This document shows, one piece after another, positions 33,209 through 35,781 of a stretch of DNA of 35,781 bases. The stretch is taken from positions 1 through 35,781 of the forward strand of contig NZ_FOWK01000017.1 of NCBI RefSeq assembly GCF_900115435.1. Reading direction: 5' to 3'. The stretch comes from Prevotella sp. tf2-5 (lineage in GTDB: Bacteria > Bacteroidota > Bacteroidia > Bacteroidales > Bacteroidaceae). Under the pieces are notes generated by a model. That model made no database searches, was not told the origin of the DNA, and was given only the letters and a program-made list of their open reading frames with translations. Both the position numbers and the translations under genes were made by a program. Position 1 is the first letter of the stretch. Each line of letters opens with the position of its first letter.

Positions 33209-34096
33209 TCAATAGAGCGGACGCAAATCAGTGAACAATTCAAAGAACTCATGTTTGTAGTCGTTCATGTAAACTTGTGCACTACCATCTGCTTGTATGA
33301 CAAGGATTCCATCAGTTTTTACTGGTCCATCATCTTCCATTCTGGGAATAAAATAGATGGGCGTCCCGTTAGCCAAATTGAAATATTCGCCATTATGCGA
33401 ATTTGCGTCATGGAATAAAATCTCTGAGCCGCTTGTGATTTTCCTCGGCTCGCATGAATAGTATATACCACCAATTTTAATTCTATAACTCCCGTCTCGC
33501 TTAATTTTTTCCAATCTGCATTCCTGAGAAGTTGAACCTTGATTGATTTCTCGCCATCTGTTGATGATATCATAATCAGATTTTGGTAAAGCTTCTCTTA
33601 TAATTGCTTCGCCATCGACAGCGACCAATTCACGGGTCTCATCTTCTTCAGAAGTATTGACTTTCGTTTCGGTTTGGAACTGCTGAGGGGCAGATTGTGA
33701 TTCTTTCTTATCTTTTGTGGCAAACAAATAGAAAATGATAACTGCTAATAGAAAAAGACCTGCATTTCTCCATGTGCGATTTGGATAGCCCATTGTGCTA
33801 CCGTCTATCCAGCGAGTACTGATTGTCTTTTTCAAAGGATTAGAAAAATCTTGATTACAGATATTGCAACGAAGAAAATCATCATTTTCAAACTGCTTCG
33901 GCAAACTCAATAGACTACCACAATAAGGGCATTGAATCTGCTTGGGTAAATTCACATTAACACGTCTTGCCTGTGCGTTCAGACCAGTAGGCAGATTCTT
34001 ATCTTCCAATACAACAGGATCTTCCTGACCACAATACTTACAAGTTGTCGCATCCTTTGCAACGAACTTTCCGCAGTTTTTACATTTGTATGCCAT
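33209..34096 (-). CDS. zinc-ribbon membrane protein of unknown function
   Basis: A 295-residue protein. Two zinc ribbons stand in the N-terminus: CKNC (5, 8) with CKYC (19, 22), and CPYC (56, 59) with CNIC (77, 80). One membrane span lies at about 112-127 (AGLFLLAVIIFYLFAT). The C-terminal domain (about 165-295) contains a strand-rich segment (YRIKIGGIYYSCEPRKI, TPIYFIPRMED, GSAQVYMNDYKHEFFELF). No enzyme motif is seen. The layout, cytoplasmic zinc ribbons plus an extracytoplasmic domain, suggests sensing or scaffolding. It follows the single-TM protein (10 bp after that gene's -1-frame stop) and precedes the GIY-YIG-like gene. Confidence 0.8.
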   Translation of the reverse strand: MAYKCKNCGKFVAKDATTCKYCGQEDPVVLEDKNLPTGLNAQARRVNVNLPKQIQCPYCGSLLSLPKQFENDDFLRCNICNQDFSNPLKKTISTRWIDGSTMGYPNRTWRNAGLFLLAVIIFYLFATKDKKESQSAPQQFQTETKVNTSEEDETRELVAVDGEAIIREALPKSDYDIINRWREINQGSTSQECRLEKIKRDGSYRIKIGGIYYSCEPRKITSGSEILFHDANSHNGEYFNLANGTPIYFIPRMEDDGPVKTDGILVIQADGSAQVYMNDYKHEFFELFTDLRPLY

Positions 34097-34106
34097 ATCT
34101 GTATTG

Positions 34107-34597
34107 TTAAGGAATTGTTATTGTCATTTCTTCATCATCATTGCTCCAATCACCAGATGTTACCCATCTGCTAACCTCAATCGTTTTACCTGATGCCATA
34201 GATTTAATGACTGACTGGATGTAAAGCTTCTGAACTTCCTCTTTACTGCATCCAAAAATGCTATAGTTTTCAAAGCCTTTTTTTCGCCCCCCAAGCCCTC
34301 TATTAGTACATCTTTCAAAGAGGGAGAAACTTGTGCATTTTTACTTGTTCTATTGTTTTCTATTGATAGGTCTGCAACCCTATTTCCACTTTCATCATAT
34401 AATGCATCGTTCCGAAGATAAAACATATATCCGTTTATCTCAAACGGACGACCTATACTATCAGTTTTCGTCACTACGTGAACAGGCTTGTCAAAATTGA
34501 TAAAAGACATATAAAGTCCATAGCCTCCAACCAATACTATTCCACATAGTATTAAAATAGCGAAGCAACGTGTGATGATTTGCTTTCCGTTAATCAT
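34107..34597 (-). CDS. single-TM protein with a -1 frameshift at A_AAA_AAG
   Basis: Residues 10-30 form an N-terminal membrane span (CFAILILCGIVLVGGYGLYM), followed by an extracytoplasmic strand-rich part (GRPFEINGYMFYLRND). In the zero frame the product is 145 residues, ending at 34160 with low-quality sequence (SFTSSQSLNLWHQVKRLR). After the seven-A run at 34278-34284 the -1 frame gives a far more protein-like tail, GFENYSIFGCSKEEVQKLYI and onward to DDEEMTITIP, stopping at 34107 (163 residues). The frames switch at GAA-AAA-AAG, the dnaX-type slippery heptamer A_AAA_AAG. Either programmed -1 slippage or a one-base homopolymer loss explains this. The -1-frame stop lies 10 bp before the zinc-ribbon gene, fitting an operon. 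Confidence 0.65.
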
Positions 34598-34604
34598 AAG
34601 CAGT

Positions 34605-34823
34605 TTAATATACCTTATCCTTTATCCAAATATATCCATCTGCACGACCGAAGATGTTCTTGTACCTATTAAGCCGCGCACTTACCTGATTGACAGGTAG
34701 TGTAGCATTGTCACCTCTTGAATATAAATGACGGGTATTTATGTAATCGGTAACGTCTTGGATGTGTTGTTTCCCTCCACCCAATTCATTTATAGCCTTA
34801 ATCATTGCTTCGTGTAAAGTCAT
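34605..34823 (-). CDS. HARE-HTH-like winged-helix protein
   Basis: A 72-residue protein from ATG 34823; a GTG one codon earlier is possible. It reads TLHEAMIKAINELGGGKQHI, then DVTDYINTRHLYSRGDN, VNQVSARLNRYKN and a closing strand pair GRADGYIWIKDK. This matches the winged-helix order of HARE-HTH (HB1/ASXL/restriction-endonuclease HTH) domains: helix, xAI(x)xL, I-x-x-Y-I, a loop, then a strand pair. Such domains are often coupled to restriction endonucleases and are proposed to sense modified DNA. It heads the four-gene cluster, 7 bp before the single-TM gene, and lies just downstream of a structured leader. Confidence 0.65.
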   Translation of the reverse strand: MTLHEAMIKAINELGGGKQHIQDVTDYINTRHLYSRGDNATLPVNQVSARLNRYKNIFGRADGYIWIKDKVY

Positions 34824-34874
34824 CACTTCTAATCCTTTTTACTATTAATCTGTTCGTCAGGTGGGCTAATACAC

Positions 34875-35054
34875 AAAAAAAAGCGCAGCCCCGCCATATC
34901 TCTCTCAGGCTCACCACAAGCCCCAAAAACGCTATGGAGAAGTCTGCGCTATGGAGCGCGACCTCTGCGTTTTTGGATATTTGCTCGTCTTCTTTTCCGA
35001 GGTGGTGATTCGAGAGAGAAAATTGAGCAATAAGTAATGCCTCTTAAGAGAACA
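34875..35054 (-). ncRNA. candidate structured RNA / attenuating leader upstream of the HARE-HTH gene
   Basis: Read on the minus strand, a rod-like fold is visible. Outer arms GAGAGAGA-side 35012-35019 pair with 34899-34906. The next stem, CACCAC/GTGGTG (35002-35007 with 34912-34917), is separated by a short internal loop. Then comes a perfect 10-bp stem CCAAAAACGC/GCGTTTTTGG (34967-34976 with 34923-34932), and an apical stem AGAGGTC-GCGC ... GCGC-a-GACTTCT around a TCCATA loop. A T8 run (34875-34882) follows GGGGCTGCGC, whose CTGCGCT can pair instead with AGCGCAG in the apical stem to form a terminator. A -7 element lies at 35061. Confidence 0.5.
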
Positions 35055-35060
35055 CGATGC

Positions 35061-35068
35061 AAAAGTAC
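35061..35068 (-). promoter_or_regulatory. -7 element for the structured RNA and the four-gene cluster
   Basis: Minus strand TACTTTTG fits TAnnTTTG; no good -33 at the usual spacing (a TTTTG lies only 11 bp upstream). It would start a transcript near 35054. Confidence 0.4.
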
Positions 35069-35144
35069 AAAAAACTTTCAAAATATAATGAGAAAAACGG
35101 AAAATTTGCACAAAACAAATACAAATTCACAAATAAATAAAGCA

Positions 35145-35172
35145 AAGGGATAGGCTTAAGCCTAAATCCCTT
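35145..35172. repeat. palindromic hairpin
   Basis: AAGGGAT-AGGCTTAAGCCT-aa-ATCCCTT: a perfect 12-bp palindrome nested in 7-bp arms. Confidence 0.8.
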
Positions 35173-35201
35173 CCTTTGAGTCTCTTTTTGAGATAATCCA
35201 T

Positions 35202-35280
35202 ATTCACAAGGGGATGAAGTGAACCCAGAAAGTTGGACACAACTTTAAGGTTCACTTCAGGACTGTCCCCCTGTGAGCAT
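35202..35280. repeat. long imperfect palindrome resembling fused IS termini
   Basis: An 11-bp perfect core arm TGAAGTGAACC/GGTTCACTTCA plus AAAGTT/AACTTT around a GGACAC centre, extended outward by TCACAAGGGGA / TCCCCCTGTGA. The AAAGTTGGACA element recalls terminal repeats of IS3-like elements, so this may be a MITE-like remnant. Confidence 0.65.
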
Positions 35281-35287
35281 GACGACT

Positions 35288-35318
35288 GGCAGAACACCGA
35301 TTCTGCCAATCGTTTTTC
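35288..35318 (+). terminator. terminator-like hairpin
   Basis: TGGCAGAA-caccga-TTCTGCCA, perfect 8-bp stem, followed by ATCGTTTTT. Confidence 0.6.
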
Positions 35319-35353
35319 TGTCTCTATGTGTAAAAACAAAACATCCTGCTATC

Positions 35354-35451
35354 CCTGCTACAATGTGGGTGAATGCCGATAAATAAAGGGTGGAGCCTGT
35401 AGCACGATTGGGATTTATCCTGCTACAATGGTGCTACAATCCTGCTACCAT
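35354..35451. repeat. dispersed CCTGCTACAAT direct repeats
   Basis: CCTGCTACAATG at 35354-35365 and 35419-35430, TGCTACAAT at 35432-35440, and CCTGCTACCAT at 35441-35451. No gene is visible here. Confidence 0.7.
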
Positions 35452-35481
35452 CCTACACCCAAACAGCAACTGTTTTTTGAG

Positions 35482-35547
35482 CGGTTTGCTTTCGGCTATA
35501 GGCGTTCGGTTGTTTGGCTGGAGCCGTTCAGTCGTTTGGCTATAGCC
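35482..35547. repeat. 22-bp tandem repeat array, three diverged units
   Basis: Units at 35482, 35504 and 35526, exactly 22 bp each, sharing the core TTTGGCTATAGCC (GGCTATAGCC is itself palindromic). A partial fourth unit begins GAACGGTTG at 35548. Confidence 0.75.
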
Positions 35548-35641
35548 GAACGGTTGAAAGGGCGTACCTAACTCCCTCGAAGGTAGGCACTAACACCCCA
35601 TTACCAGTAACCTTTTACCCTTACGCAAGGCATCACGAGCA

Positions 35642-35685
35642 AATGGAGGCTTTATTTGACATGAATGGAGGCTTTAATTAACTAG
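35642..35685. repeat. 22-bp direct repeat, two units
   Basis: AATGGAGGCTTTA starts at 35642 and 35664, exactly 22 bp apart; the rest of each unit differs. From 35686 to the window end I see no gene or structure. Confidence 0.75.
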
Positions 35686-35781
35686 AAAACAAGCTTCAGT
35701 CGGCAACTCATTTCATATAATTGTTAGAATTCGCAAAAACTACTCCCCTTCTCCCGTTATGTGGCTCAAACCCCGATAAAC

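Noticed and set aside
34805..35008. 67-codon plus-strand reading frame over the structured leader
   Set aside because: It overlaps the HARE-HTH start and the long hairpin on the opposite strand; composition is not protein-like.
35127..35339. 70-codon minus-strand reading frame
   Set aside because: It consists almost entirely of the stacked palindromes; protein-like appearance is probably a by-product of a dispersed repeat.

Overview
The window looks like a chromosomal segment of a Bacteroidota, most likely a Prevotella/Segatella-type Bacteroidales. The evidence is the TAnnTTTG -7 promoter elements with a TTTG about 19 bp upstream, the weak Shine-Dalgarno signals, secreted proteins with signal peptides ending in AQ, an LruC/DUF4842 fragment, a pyrB-pyrI pair and a CAD-like carB. 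This taxon call is inference; no 16S gene is present.

Layout. 1-0.8 kb: the start of an IS110-family element (transposase cut by the window edge, with a structured upstream segment that could be its bridge RNA). 1.0-2.8 kb: two secreted proteins of unclear role, closed by a strong terminator. 2.9-3.6 kb: decayed gene ends, including the C-terminus of an LruC-domain protein. 3.6-9.3 kb: an SGNH hydrolase, tRNA-Asp(GTC), and a minus-strand operon engB - ABC-F - recR - membrane protein - GT2 - GNAT. 9.4-12.0 kb: a membrane protein, repeat-rich DNA, a metallo-beta-lactamase-fold/rubredoxin fusion, and arrays of 22-bp repeats. 12.0-13.4 kb: pyrB-pyrI. 13.4-19.3 kb: a minus-strand operon cstA - outer-membrane protein - nadC - M23 peptidase - C69 peptidase. 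19.4-30.3 kb: a GHL10 hydrolase; a minus-strand operon alcohol dehydrogenase - GH9 - ettA; carB followed by a LolA-like gene. 30.4-31.2 kb: a leucine-rich-repeat protein. 31.3-35.8 kb: an accessory region.

Most of the window is core housekeeping: pyrimidine synthesis (carB, pyrB, pyrI), NAD synthesis (nadC), recombination repair (recR), ribosome-associated functions (engB, ettA, a second ABC-F), polysaccharide and cell-wall hydrolysis, and peptide use.

The accessory right end is the most interesting part. It holds an MNT-HEPN (type VII) toxin-antitoxin pair. Next to it is an uncharacterised four-gene minus-strand cluster: HARE-like winged helix, single-TM protein with an A_AAA_AAG frameshift site, double zinc-ribbon membrane protein, and GIY-YIG-like nuclease. 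The cluster is preceded by a long rod-like RNA hairpin ending in a U8 tract. Beyond that lie stacked palindromes and tandem repeats. Repeat arrays with an exact 22-bp unit but different unit sequences recur at four or five places in the intergenic DNA. A near-identical promoter block is found upstream of three unrelated genes. No computational search was run; family assignments come from reading motifs.
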